DNA from: RGIG9114 sp045592865
GTDB taxonomy: Bacteria; Bacillota; Clostridia; Oscillospirales; JAGBHD01
Assembly (NCBI GenBank): GCA_045592865.1
Contig: JAZNVP010000015.1
Span: 1 to 56,048 of the forward strand
Direction of reading: 5' to 3'
DNA: 56,048 bases
In this document: positions 1-7,014 of the stretch, piece by piece
Numbering within the stretch: position 1 is the first letter of the stretch
Layout of the letters: each line of letters begins with the position of its first letter
The notes under the pieces: generated by a model
The model's database searches: none
Seen by the model: only the letters and a program-made list of their open reading frames with translations
Told to the model about the DNA's origin: nothing
Made by a program: the position numbers and the translations under genes

Positions 1-2
1 TT

Positions 3-872
3 CTCCTTAACGGAAAGCCCTATTTTTTCCACGGACTTTTGGATCAGGGTTTTTACAGCGACGGAATATATCTCCCCGCAACAAACGAAGGCTTTCTGTT
101 TGATATCACGGAAATGAAAAAACTCGGATTCAATATGCTCCGTAAGCACATTAAAATCGAGCCCGAGATATTCTATTACTACTGCGACAAGCTCGGAATG
201 GTAGTGTTCCAAGACCTTGTTAACAGCGGAAAATACAGTTTTCTTATAGATACCGCCCTGCCGACCGTTTTCCTTAAAAAAGGAGTTAGCCATAAAGCAT
301 CTAAAAAGCGCCGTTACTATTTTGAAAAGACCGCAAAAGAAACGATAGAGCTTCTTTATAATCACCCCTCGGTCTGCTACTACACCCTGTTTAACGAGGG
401 TTGGGGACAGTATGACGCAGCTCGTCTTTACCGCGAAATGAAAATGCTTGAACCCACAAGGGTCTGGGATGCAACTTCGGGTTGGTTCCAGACGGGAGAG
501 AGCGACGTTTTAAGTGAGCATATCTACTTTAAGCCCATCAAACTTAAAAACGACTCCCGCCCCCTTGTTCTTTCCGAGTTCGGCGGTTTCTCTTTAAAGA
601 TAGAAGATCATTCTTTTAATCTTCAGAACACATACGGCTATCGCTTCTTTACCGACACCGAAAAGTTCTCAGAAGCCCTCGAAAAGCTCTATACCGACGA
701 GGTTATTCCTCAGATAGAAAAAGAACATTTATGCGCCTTAGTTTTAACTCAAGTGAGCGACGTTGAGGACGAAACCAACGGACTTTTAACCTACGACCGC
801 AAGGTTTTAAAGGTGTCAAAAGAAATGATGCTTTCCATAAGTGATAAACTCAAAAAAGCATTCTATAAATAA
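3..872 (+). CDS. Glycoside hydrolase family 2, C-terminal part (5' end outside window)
   Basis: The reading frame is open back to the left edge, so this is the last ~289 residues of a larger enzyme. It resembles the TIM-barrel catalytic domain of GH2 beta-glycosidases (beta-galactosidase/glucuronidase type). An asparagine-glutamate pair in the context TLFNEGWGQ (Glu codon at 396) fits the acid/base residue, and a second glutamate in LVLSEFGG (codon at 576) fits the nucleophile. The missing N-terminus should carry the sugar-binding and immunoglobulin-like domains of the family. The visible part contains no extra C-terminal module. Substrate cannot be told from this fragment. It ends at a strong bidirectional terminator, convergent with the next gene. 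A start at the TTG at 39 is unlikely, because the family-like sequence (LLNGKPYFFHG) continues upstream of it. Confidence 0.85.
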   Translation, partial: LLNGKPYFFHGLLDQGFYSDGIYLPATNEGFLFDITEMKKLGFNMLRKHIKIEPEIFYYYCDKLGMVVFQDLVNSGKYSFLIDTALPTVFLKKGVSHKASKKRRYYFEKTAKETIELLYNHPSVCYYTLFNEGWGQYDAARLYREMKMLEPTRVWDATSGWFQTGESDVLSEHIYFKPIKLKNDSRPLVLSEFGGFSLKIEDHSFNLQNTYGYRFFTDTEKFSEALEKLYTDEVIPQIEKEHLCALVLTQVSDVEDETNGLLTYDRKVLKVSKEMMLSISDKLKKAFYK

Positions 873-903
873 AAAAAGCACCCTCTCGGGTGCTTTTTTT
901 ATT
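871..903. terminator. Bidirectional rho-independent terminator
   Basis: The hairpin has a GCACCC / GGGTGC stem with a TCTC loop. It is flanked by an A-run on the left and a T-run on the right, so it works on both strands. It lies between the convergent GH2 and fucO genes. Confidence 0.9.
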
Positions 904-906
904 TAA

Positions 907-2055
907 TTACATAAGCGATTTATAAAGCTCGGTGATCTCTTCAACGCTTGTTTCTCTCGGGTTGCCGGGACGACAAGCATCATCGTAAGCCGACTGAGCA
1001 AGGAAAGGAATATCCTCAGTTTTAACGATCTCTTTAAGATCTGCAGGAATTCCAACGTCTGAAGAAAGCTTCTTAACTGCATCGATAGCAGCCTTTCTGT
1101 ATTCTTCGGTCGTCATATCCTCGGTTCCCTTAACGCCCATAGCTGCGGCAATATATTTATATTTATCACCTGTTGCGGGAGCGTTATATTCCATAACTGT
1201 GGGGAGAATTATAGCGTTTGCAACACCGTGAGGGGTATCGTAAAGAGCGCCGAGAGGATGAGCCATAGAGTGAACTATACCAAGTCCTACGTTAGAAAAG
1301 CCCATACCTGCAACATACTGACCGAGAGCCATTCCCTCTCTTCCCTCTGCCTCGCCGTTAACGGCTGCGCGGAGCGAACGGGCAATGATCTCAATTGCTT
1401 TTAGGTGGAACATATCACTCATTTCCCAAGCACCCTTGGTTATATAACCCTCGATAGCGTGGGTAAGCGCGTCCATACCGGTTGCAGCAGTTAAACCTTT
1501 AGGCATAGTTGACATCATATCGGGGTCAACAACTGCGCAAACAGGAATATCGTGAACGTCAACGCAAACCATCTTTCTGTTCTTCTCTACGTCGGTTATA
1601 ACGTAGTTAATGGTTACCTCTGCTGCGGTTCCTGCAGTTGTGGGAACTGCGATTATCGGAACGCAGGGGTTCTTTGTGGGAGCAACGCCCTCAAGACTTC
1701 TGACGTCAGAAAATTCGGGGTTGGTGATAATGATACCAACTGCTTTAGCGGTATCCATAGAAGAGCCGCCGCCTATTGCAACGATGCAATCTGCTTCACT
1801 TTTCTTAAAGCATTCAACACCTGCTTTTACGTTTTCAATGGTGGGATTGGGTTTTATTTCAGAAAACATTTCATAATCTACTCCTGCTTTATCTAAAACA
1901 GCAGCAACCTTGCCCGAAACGCCGAACTTTATAAGATCGGGGTCCGACATAACAAGAACCTTCTTAAAGCCTCTTGCCTTAATTTCATCGGGGATAACAT
2001 TAATTGCTCCTGCGCCGTGGTAGGAAGTTTCGTTAAGCACAAAACGGTTGCTCAT
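907..2055 (-). CDS. fucO: Lactaldehyde reductase (L-1,2-propanediol oxidoreductase), iron-dependent
   Basis: Group III iron-containing alcohol dehydrogenase of 382 residues. It reduces L-lactaldehyde to L-1,2-propanediol with NADH, the step that disposes of the aldehyde released by rhamnulose- or fuculose-1-phosphate aldolase. Similarity to E. coli FucO is strong along the whole length, for example in NNPEFADVRSLEG-like and AEVTINYVITD-like blocks. The dinucleotide motif GGGSSMDTAK (96-105) is present. The iron ligands D195, H199, H262 and H276 each sit one residue before the E. coli positions. The ATG at 2055 is preferred over an upstream TTG at 2091 because AAAGGAG precedes it at good spacing and E. 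coli FucO starts there. The rhaBAD operon 3.5 kb away supplies its substrate, although a dinB module separates the two. A Rex-like operator overlaps its promoter. Confidence 0.93.
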   Translation of the reverse strand: MSNRFVLNETSYHGAGAINVIPDEIKARGFKKVLVMSDPDLIKFGVSGKVAAVLDKAGVDYEMFSEIKPNPTIENVKAGVECFKKSEADCIVAIGGGSSMDTAKAVGIIITNPEFSDVRSLEGVAPTKNPCVPIIAVPTTAGTAAEVTINYVITDVEKNRKMVCVDVHDIPVCAVVDPDMMSTMPKGLTAATGMDALTHAIEGYITKGAWEMSDMFHLKAIEIIARSLRAAVNGEAEGREGMALGQYVAGMGFSNVGLGIVHSMAHPLGALYDTPHGVANAIILPTVMEYNAPATGDKYKYIAAAMGVKGTEDMTTEEYRKAAIDAVKKLSSDVGIPADLKEIVKTEDIPFLAQSAYDDACRPGNPRETSVEEITELYKSLM

Positions 2056-2108
2056 TTTAATTTCTCCTTTGATTAAAAAATTTTTCGGCAAACACCTGCC
2101 TTATTTTC

Positions 2109-2137
2109 AACATAACACAAGATTGTTAAAAAATCAA
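2109..2137 (-). promoter_or_regulatory. Promoter of fucO
   Basis: On the minus strand TTGATT (2137-2132) is followed after 17 bases by TATGTT (2114-2109), 54 bases before the fucO ATG. The -10 departs from consensus at two positions. The -35 lies inside the Rex-like palindrome listed separately. Confidence 0.6.
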
Positions 2138-2140
2138 CAA
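2123..2140. promoter_or_regulatory. Rex-like redox operator
   Basis: The sequence TTGTTAAAAAATCAACAA matches the clostridial Rex consensus TTGTTAA-N4-TTAACAA at all but one specified base. It covers the -35 of the fucO promoter, where a repressor would block transcription until NADH rises. Rex control of NADH-consuming alcohol dehydrogenases is established in Clostridia. Its use here is inferred, and no rex gene is in the window. Confidence 0.6.
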
Positions 2141-3390
2141 TTATTTTTTTGCATACCGAAAACCGTCCCCGGAAGTGTTCTAACATTATTTACGCTCATC
2201 GGCACCCCGATATCCCCCATAATCGAGGCGGCAAACACCGCTTTTCCCCCAAATCTGCGGCGAAGACCGTCCACCGCCGCCATTACCCTCTCGTTTGCTT
2301 CTATCTTTTTATAGCTAAAAAAAAGATCAGTCTGAAGAGGTCTGTTTCCATCCATTAAATTTATCGCGCGGACCGTTATAGCCCTCACAGGCAGAGGGAA
2401 ACTGAAGTTTTTTCTGAATATCTCCCCCGCCGCATCGGCGATAAGCTTTTCGGAATTGGTTGAAAACCCGATGGGGCTTTGAAACTCTCTTACTAAAAGG
2501 TCTTTTGTTTTAACCGCTATCTGCAAGGAAGAAGCCTTAAGCGAATGATCAATAAGCCGCTTCGATACGTCCTGCGAAAGATAAAGCATAACCTTATACA
2601 CCTCTTCCCAGTTATACAGGTCGCGGGTGCAGGTAATTCCGTGGCCGATAGATTTTATGGGCGGCAGATAATTTTCCTCGGTAACCGCCGAATTTTCAAG
2701 ACCGTTAGCAAACGCCCAGAGCGTTCGTCCGTTTTTCCCAAACTCACGCGCCATTATTTCAGGTGGAGTTTTCGCTAATTCCCCGATAGTCTTTATTCCC
2801 ATTTTCAAAAGTCTTCTTTCGGTTGCCCTGCCTATACCTAAAAGGTCTGATGCAGGTTTCGGCCACACCTTCGCTTTGAAATTTTCTTCCGATATCACCG
2901 TTACGGCATCCGGCTTTTTCATATCGGAACCGAGCTTTGCAAATATCTTGTTAAAGCTTACCCCCACCGAAACGGTGAGTCCGAGTTCTCTCTTCATCCT
3001 TTCCCTTATCTTTTCTGCTATCTCCTCGCCCGAACCGAAAAGAAGCCTGCTCCCCGTAACGTCGAGCCAACATTCGTCGAGCCCAAATGGCTCTATCCTG
3101 TCGGTATAATCAGAATAAATTCTTCGCGCCAGTTCGGAATAACGCGCATACCTCTCGTAATGCGGAGGAACGATTATCAGGTCTTTGCACTTCTGCTTTG
3201 CGAGATAGACCGTGTCGCCCGTTTTAATATCGAACCGCTTCGCCTCTTCCGATTTCGCAAGAACTATCCCGTGACGGTCCTCAGTTCTTCCGCATACCGC
3301 AACAGGCTTCCCCCGAAGAGACGGATCGTATATCGCCTCAACCGAAGCGAAACAGTTGTTCATATCGCAGTGCAAAATAACCCTTCCCAC
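2134..3390 (-). CDS. dinB: Y-family DNA polymerase (Pol IV/DinB type)
   Basis: Translesion DNA polymerase of 418 residues, the usual size. D9 and the D105-E106 pair (in GLDECWLD) are the catalytic acidic residues. F14 occupies the steric-gate position. The helix-hairpin-helix region (LLGIGRATERRLLKMGIKT) and little-finger domain follow. A sliding-clamp box QTDLFF lies at 353-358. The start is GTG, with AAAGGGG about 10 bases upstream. The gene is divergent from an XRE repressor and ImmA-like protease, and its promoter shares a palindrome with theirs. No LexA box of the CGAAC-N4-GTTCG type is visible, so induction is probably through the XRE/ImmA pair. The last codons overlap the Rex-like site of fucO. 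Confidence 0.92.
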   Translation of the reverse strand: MGRVILHCDMNNCFASVEAIYDPSLRGKPVAVCGRTEDRHGIVLAKSEEAKRFDIKTGDTVYLAKQKCKDLIIVPPHYERYARYSELARRIYSDYTDRIEPFGLDECWLDVTGSRLLFGSGEEIAEKIRERMKRELGLTVSVGVSFNKIFAKLGSDMKKPDAVTVISEENFKAKVWPKPASDLLGIGRATERRLLKMGIKTIGELAKTPPEIMAREFGKNGRTLWAFANGLENSAVTEENYLPPIKSIGHGITCTRDLYNWEEVYKVMLYLSQDVSKRLIDHSLKASSLQIAVKTKDLLVREFQSPIGFSTNSEKLIADAAGEIFRKNFSFPLPVRAITVRAINLMDGNRPLQTDLFFSYKKIEANERVMAAVDGLRRRFGGKAVFAASIMGDIGVPMSVNNVRTLPGTVFGMQKNNC

Positions 3391-3409
3391 TCCGCGATTC
3401 CCCTTTCTA

Positions 3410-3438
3410 TTGACATATCGGAATTTCCGTTATATAAT
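3410..3438 (+). promoter_or_regulatory. Consensus sigma-A promoter for the xre-immA genes
   Basis: Perfect TTGACA (3410-3415), 17-base spacer and TATAAT (3433-3438). Transcription should start near 3445, giving an ~82-base leader before the XRE gene. The -10 lies in the left arm of the shared palindrome. Confidence 0.85.
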
Positions 3439-3469
3439 AAATGTGCAACTTACTTGCGCATTTATTATA
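3433..3469. promoter_or_regulatory. Operator palindrome shared by dinB and xre promoters
   Basis: Inverted repeat with 16-base arms: TATAATAAATGTGCAA (3433-3448) and TTGCGCATTTATTATA (3454-3469), separated by CTTAC, with one mismatch. Both -10 boxes lie within the arms and both predicted start sites fall inside, so one bound dimer would shut both promoters. The likely ligand is the adjacent XRE protein, by inference from gene order. Confidence 0.75.
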
Positions 3470-3492
3470 GGAAATTAAGTTGCGCTTGTCAA
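3464..3492 (-). promoter_or_regulatory. Consensus sigma-A promoter for dinB
   Basis: On the minus strand TTGACA (3492-3487), 17 bases, TATAAT (3469-3464), again perfect consensus. The start should be near 3457, giving an ~67-base leader before the dinB GTG. This promoter faces the xre promoter, so the two transcripts begin overlapping by about a dozen bases. So strong a promoter on a mutagenic polymerase implies tight repression. Confidence 0.85.
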
Positions 3493-3509
3493 GAGTTTTA
3501 CGCAAGTTA
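3477..3509. promoter_or_regulatory. Second pair of repressor half-sites
   Basis: AAGTTGCGC (3477-3485) and ACGCAAGTT (3500-3508) form an imperfect inverted repeat related to the ACTTGCGCA half-site of the main palindrome. They flank the dinB -35 (3487-3492). They could allow cooperative binding biased toward dinB. Confidence 0.45.
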
Positions 3510-3526
3510 TTTTCGGAGGAAATTTT

Positions 3527-3928
3527 ATGAAATTTTGCGAAAAGGTTAAAATGCTCAGAGAAAAAGCAGGGCTCACTCAAAAACAGTTAGCCGAAGAGAT
3601 AGGTGTTTCTCTGCGAACCGTTACCAATTACGAGAACGGCTCAAGATATCCGAAGCAAAGAGGAATATACGGGCGCCTTTCTTCTCTTTTAGGGGTGGAG
3701 ATAAACTATCTTTTAACCGAGGACGAGGAGTTTCTCCTTTCTGTCAGCGAAAACTTCGGTGAGAAAAGTGCCGATAAGGCAAATAAGATACTTCTTGAAA
3801 CAAAGGCACTCTTTGCAGGGGGCGAACTTTCTGAAGAGGATGCGAGAGCATTTATCGATGAAATTCAGCGCTGCTATCTCGATTCAAAGGAGCGCGCCCG
3901 CAAATACTCTAATAAAAAAAGCAAATAA
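3527..3928 (+). CDS. XRE-family repressor, ImmR/DdrO-like
   Basis: Small regulator of 133 residues. An N-terminal helix-turn-helix (about 5-60, with LTQKQLAEEIGVSLRTVTNYE) is followed by a helical C-terminal region containing FAGGELSEEDARAFIDEI. That C-terminal pattern is typical of XRE repressors partnered with ImmA/IrrE peptidases, and the size matches ImmR and DdrO (about 127-130 residues). GGAGG lies 7 bases before the ATG. The protease gene follows after 89 bases, and dinB is divergent across the shared operator. The inferred role is to repress dinB and itself until cleaved by the neighbouring peptidase after damage. A plain XRE regulator with no cleavage cannot be excluded. Confidence 0.85.
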   Translation: MKFCEKVKMLREKAGLTQKQLAEEIGVSLRTVTNYENGSRYPKQRGIYGRLSSLLGVEINYLLTEDEEFLLSVSENFGEKSADKANKILLETKALFAGGELSEEDARAFIDEIQRCYLDSKERARKYSNKKSK

Positions 3929-3939
3929 TGATTAAGGGA

Positions 3940-3967
3940 AGTTGAAACGCCTTAACGCGTTTCGACT
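3940..3967 (+). promoter_or_regulatory. RNA hairpin between xre and immA
   Basis: An 11-bp stem, AGTTGAAACGC / GCGTTTCGACT, with a CTTAAC loop. Its single non-Watson-Crick pair is U-G in plus-strand RNA but would be A-C on the other strand, which suggests it acts in the xre-immA transcript. No U-run follows, so it is not a normal terminator. TTAAGG (3932-3937) could alternatively pair with CCTTAA (3950-3955) and disrupt it. Confidence 0.45.
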
Positions 3968-4017
3968 AACAACAATCATTATAATAAAGGCATAAACAAA
4001 AAAGAGGTGTTTATTCG

Positions 4018-4536
4018 GTGTCGGCAAGATATATCTTTGATACCGCCTGTAAGGTCATAAAAAAATATAACACCCGCGATCCTTATGAACTTCTTGTTCG
4101 TATGGGCGCCGTGGTGAATGAATCTTCTTCCTTTGACAAACTCAAGGGGTGTTGTTTTTATGCCAATCGAACGAGTTACGTTATTTATAACGGAAAACTC
4201 GGCGAGTATGAAAAACGGGTAGTTCTTGCCCACGAAGCCGCCCACCTCATTCTTCACAAAGCATCTCTTAAAGCAAGTCCCATAAAGGAAATCTCACTCT
4301 ACGGCGCAGAAAATCTTCTGGAATACGAAGCCAATATGTTTGCCGCCGATTTTCTTATCCCCGATGAAGCGATAACAGAGATTTCTGACCGTTACGATAT
4401 TTTTGAAATGAGCCGAAAGCTTTATATTTCTCATGAACTTCTTCTCTTCAAACTCACGTCAATGAACAAGCGCGGTTACGGGTTTACCCTCTCGGACGAA
4501 ATAAACAGCAGTTTCTTAAAGAAAGGTGATATATAA
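4018..4536 (+). CDS. ImmA/IrrE-family metallopeptidase
   Basis: Protein of 172 residues with the zinc peptidase motif HEAAH (72-76) and a downstream glutamate-rich EYEANMFAADFLIP block (102-115) that supplies the third ligand (E102 or E104). ImmA of ICEBs1 and IrrE/PprI of Deinococcus share this architecture and cleave a partner XRE repressor after DNA damage. The start is GTG, preceded by AAGAGGTG. The protein is cytoplasmic, with no signal peptide or membrane segment. It follows its presumed substrate, the XRE repressor, and precedes an AraC gene by only 12 bases. What signal activates it is not visible. Confidence 0.85.
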   Translation: MSARYIFDTACKVIKKYNTRDPYELLVRMGAVVNESSSFDKLKGCCFYANRTSYVIYNGKLGEYEKRVVLAHEAAHLILHKASLKASPIKEISLYGAENLLEYEANMFAADFLIPDEAITEISDRYDIFEMSRKLYISHELLLFKLTSMNKRGYGFTLSDEINSSFLKKGDI

Positions 4537-4548
4537 GGGGAATTTTAT

Positions 4549-5514
4549 ATGATAAAAAGTGAACTCATAAATAAACTTCGCAAAATCACCCCCGAAGAAA
4601 AATCAATTCTGGAGGGAAAAGGCATTGATAAAAGCATCTATATGAGCACCTCTTCTAAAGGCGCGATAGACGTTGTTGATTTTTCATACCTCACAGAAAA
4701 GGGTAAACTTATCGATATCCGTCCTCACACAAGGTTCGTCCATTTCCCGAAGCATAGGCATAATTTTGCTGAACTCGTTTATATGTGCGAGGGCAAGACC
4801 ACCCATATAATCGGAGATAAAAGGATAGAACTCTGCGAGGGTGAACTTTTATTCTTAAGCCAGAACTCCATTCAGGAAATTCTCCCCGCAGGTGAAAACG
4901 ATATCGCGGTCAACCTCATTATAAGACCGCAGTTTTTCGAAAAGGTTCTGAAGCTTTTGGGCAGCACGAATAACCTTATCAGCGAATTTCTGATAGGCTG
5001 TCTCGGCGGTAACACCTCTGCCGATTTTCTGCATTTTAAGGTCTCGGGCATTCTCCCCGTTCAGAACCTTATGGAAAATATGATCTGGTCGCTAACAAAC
5101 AACCAGCCCAATAAAAGAAGCATAAACGAAACCACCATGAGTCTTCTGTTTATGCAGCTTCTTAACCTCACCGATAAAATCGATATCGGCAAAGACTCTC
5201 CCGAAGAAAAGATTTTCATTAAGGTTCTCGACTACATAGAGAAAAACTACCGTGACGGGTCTCTCTCGGCTCTTTCGGAGGAACTTGGCATCGAAATATC
5301 GGCTCTTAGCCGTGTTATAAAGAAAATATCGGGGTTGACCTTCACCGAACTTATGAAGAAAAAACGTCTTAATCAAGCCTGTTGGCTTCTTAAGAATACT
5401 AAGTTCTCAATAGACGAGATCGCCTTAAACGTAGGATATGAAAACAAAAGTTATTTCTATCGGATTTTCGAAGAGATTTACGGTAAAACGCCCTCCGCTT
5501 ATAGAAAAGATTAA
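4549..5514 (+). CDS. AraC-family regulator, probable rhamnose activator
   Basis: Protein of 321 residues with an N-terminal cupin-like sensor region (about 50-140, including PKHRHNFAELVYMCEGK) and a C-terminal pair of helix-turn-helix motifs (about 222-321, ending with the family signature IALNVGYENKSYFYRIFEE). It lies directly upstream of rhaB-rhaA-rhaD in the same direction, so an L-rhamnose-responsive activator (RhaR/RhaS role) is the best inference. AAGGGG precedes the ATG. It may be co-transcribed with immA, since only 12 bases separate them, and it ends at its own terminator. No ligand test is possible from sequence. Confidence 0.85.
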   Translation: MIKSELINKLRKITPEEKSILEGKGIDKSIYMSTSSKGAIDVVDFSYLTEKGKLIDIRPHTRFVHFPKHRHNFAELVYMCEGKTTHIIGDKRIELCEGELLFLSQNSIQEILPAGENDIAVNLIIRPQFFEKVLKLLGSTNNLISEFLIGCLGGNTSADFLHFKVSGILPVQNLMENMIWSLTNNQPNKRSINETTMSLLFMQLLNLTDKIDIGKDSPEEKIFIKVLDYIEKNYRDGSLSALSEELGIEISALSRVIKKISGLTFTELMKKKRLNQACWLLKNTKFSIDEIALNVGYENKSYFYRIFEEIYGKTPSAYRKD

Positions 5515-5528
5515 AATATTTTCGCAAG

Positions 5529-5570
5529 AAAGGACACTTTTTAAATCAAAAAGGGTCCTTTTATTTTTTA
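5529..5570 (+). terminator. Rho-independent terminator after araC gene
   Basis: A 14-bp stem (AAAGGACACTTTTT / AAAAAGGGTCCTTT, one mismatch) with an AAATC loop, followed by a T-rich tract. It separates the regulator from the rhaBAD operon. Confidence 0.85.
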
Positions 5571-5587
5571 TTTGGATATTATATAAT
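5559..5587 (+). promoter_or_regulatory. Probable rhaBAD promoter
   Basis: TATAAT at 5582-5587 lies 19 bases before the rhaB ATG. The -35 position (5559-5564, TTTTAT) is poor, as expected for an AraC-type activated promoter, and it overlaps the tail of the terminator. Confidence 0.5.
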
Positions 5588-5606
5588 CGTTATGAGGTGA
5601 AAGATA

Positions 5607-7004
5607 ATGAAAAGATATTGGTTGGCAGTTGATATCGGCGCTTCAAGCGGACGCCATATCCTTTCTCATATTGAAAACGGAAAACTCGTTACCGAAGAGA
5701 TGCACCGTTTCACTAACGGTATTTCTAAAAATAACGGTCATTTCTATTGGAACACCGATTACCTTTTCTCAGAAATTCTTACAGGTATGAAAAAATGCAC
5801 CGATGCAGGAAAAATCCCCCTCAGCGTTGGTATTGATACCTGGGGAGTTGACTATCTTCTCCTTGACGAAAATGATAACAAGCTCGACGAAGCAGTCGCC
5901 TACCGCGATAGCAGAACCGAAACCATTCCCGAAAAGGTTTTCGAGATCATTCCCGAAAAAGAGCTTTACAATGAAACGGGAATTCAGAAACAAAACTTTA
6001 ACACCATATATCAGTTAATGGCAGATAAACTTTTCCGCCCCGAACTTTTAGAAAAGGCAAAAACAATGCTCTTTATGCCCGACTATCTCCATTTCAGGCT
6101 CTGTGGTGTTAAATGCGCGGAATACACTATTGCGAGCACCTCTCAGCTTTTAAAACCCGATAAGTTCGATTGGCATAAAGACTTAATTAAAAAACTCGGA
6201 CTACCCGAGGATATTTTCCCGCAAATTAAAACACCGGGAACCGTTCTCGGAAGTCTTCTCCCCGAAATAGAAAAAGAGGTCGGATTTAACTGCAAGGTTA
6301 TTATTCCTCCATCTCACGATACTGCCTCTGCCGTTTTGGGAACACCTTTTGCAGACGGGAATATCTATATAAGCTCGGGCACCTGGTCGCTTATGGGTAT
6401 AGAATCCCGAGACGCTATCTGCAGTGAGGAAAGCAGAAACTGCAATCTCACTAACGAGGGCGGATACGAGCACCGCTTCAGATACCTCAAAAACATAATG
6501 GGGCTTTGGATGATTCAGAACGTTAAGCGGGAGCTTTCAGACAAATATTCTTTCTCAGAACTTTGCGAAATGGCAGAAAAGGAAAGTATTTCCTCGGTTG
6601 TTGACTGCAACTCCAATAAATTCTTGGCCCCTGAAAGCATGATAAACGCCGTAAAAGATTTCTGCTTAGAAACAAAGCAAGAGGTTCCCGAAACTCCCGG
6701 CGAAATAGCAAGAGTAATCTATCGAAGCCTTGCTATTTGCTACAAAGACGCGGCTGAACAGATAGAGGAAATAACAGGCAAAACCTTCGGCGGTATAAAC
6801 ATCGTTGGCGGCGGTTCCAACGCCGATTACCTTAACCGCCTTACCGCTCTCTATACGGGTAAGACCGTTTACGCAGGTCCTTCCGAAGCCACCGCGATCG
6901 GCAACATTGCTTGTCAGATAATTGCATCGGGGGATAAAAAAGGCATTGAGGACGTTAGAAAACTTATTGCCGATTCGACTGATATAAAAATTTACAATCC
7001 ATAA
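5607..7004 (+). CDS. rhaB: Rhamnulokinase
   Basis: FGGY-family kinase of 465 residues that phosphorylates L-rhamnulose to L-rhamnulose-1-phosphate with ATP. The phosphate-1 motif VDIGASSGRH lies at 9-18. GIDTWGVDY (about 75-83), the ISSGTWSLMG block and the C-terminal adenosine motif IVGGGSNADYLNRL are all present, each typical of RhaB. GAGGTGA lies upstream of the ATG. It is the first gene of the rhaB-rhaA-rhaD operon, 10 bases before rhaA. No rhamnose transporter or mutarotase is in the window. Confidence 0.95.
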   Translation: MKRYWLAVDIGASSGRHILSHIENGKLVTEEMHRFTNGISKNNGHFYWNTDYLFSEILTGMKKCTDAGKIPLSVGIDTWGVDYLLLDENDNKLDEAVAYRDSRTETIPEKVFEIIPEKELYNETGIQKQNFNTIYQLMADKLFRPELLEKAKTMLFMPDYLHFRLCGVKCAEYTIASTSQLLKPDKFDWHKDLIKKLGLPEDIFPQIKTPGTVLGSLLPEIEKEVGFNCKVIIPPSHDTASAVLGTPFADGNIYISSGTWSLMGIESRDAICSEESRNCNLTNEGGYEHRFRYLKNIMGLWMIQNVKRELSDKYSFSELCEMAEKESISSVVDCNSNKFLAPESMINAVKDFCLETKQEVPETPGEIARVIYRSLAICYKDAAEQIEEITGKTFGGINIVGGGSNADYLNRLTALYTGKTVYAGPSEATAIGNIACQIIASGDKKGIEDVRKLIADSTDIKIYNP

Positions 7005-7014
7005 AGGAGGCATT

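Noticed and set aside
3391..3526. LexA/SOS box upstream of dinB
   Set aside because: No CGAAC-N4-GTTCG or similar Gram-positive LexA sequence is visible. The palindrome present has a different half-site.
3980..4017. Independent promoter for immA
   Set aside because: TATAAT occurs at 3980-3985, but no acceptable -35 lies 16-18 bases upstream, so immA is probably read from the xre promoter.
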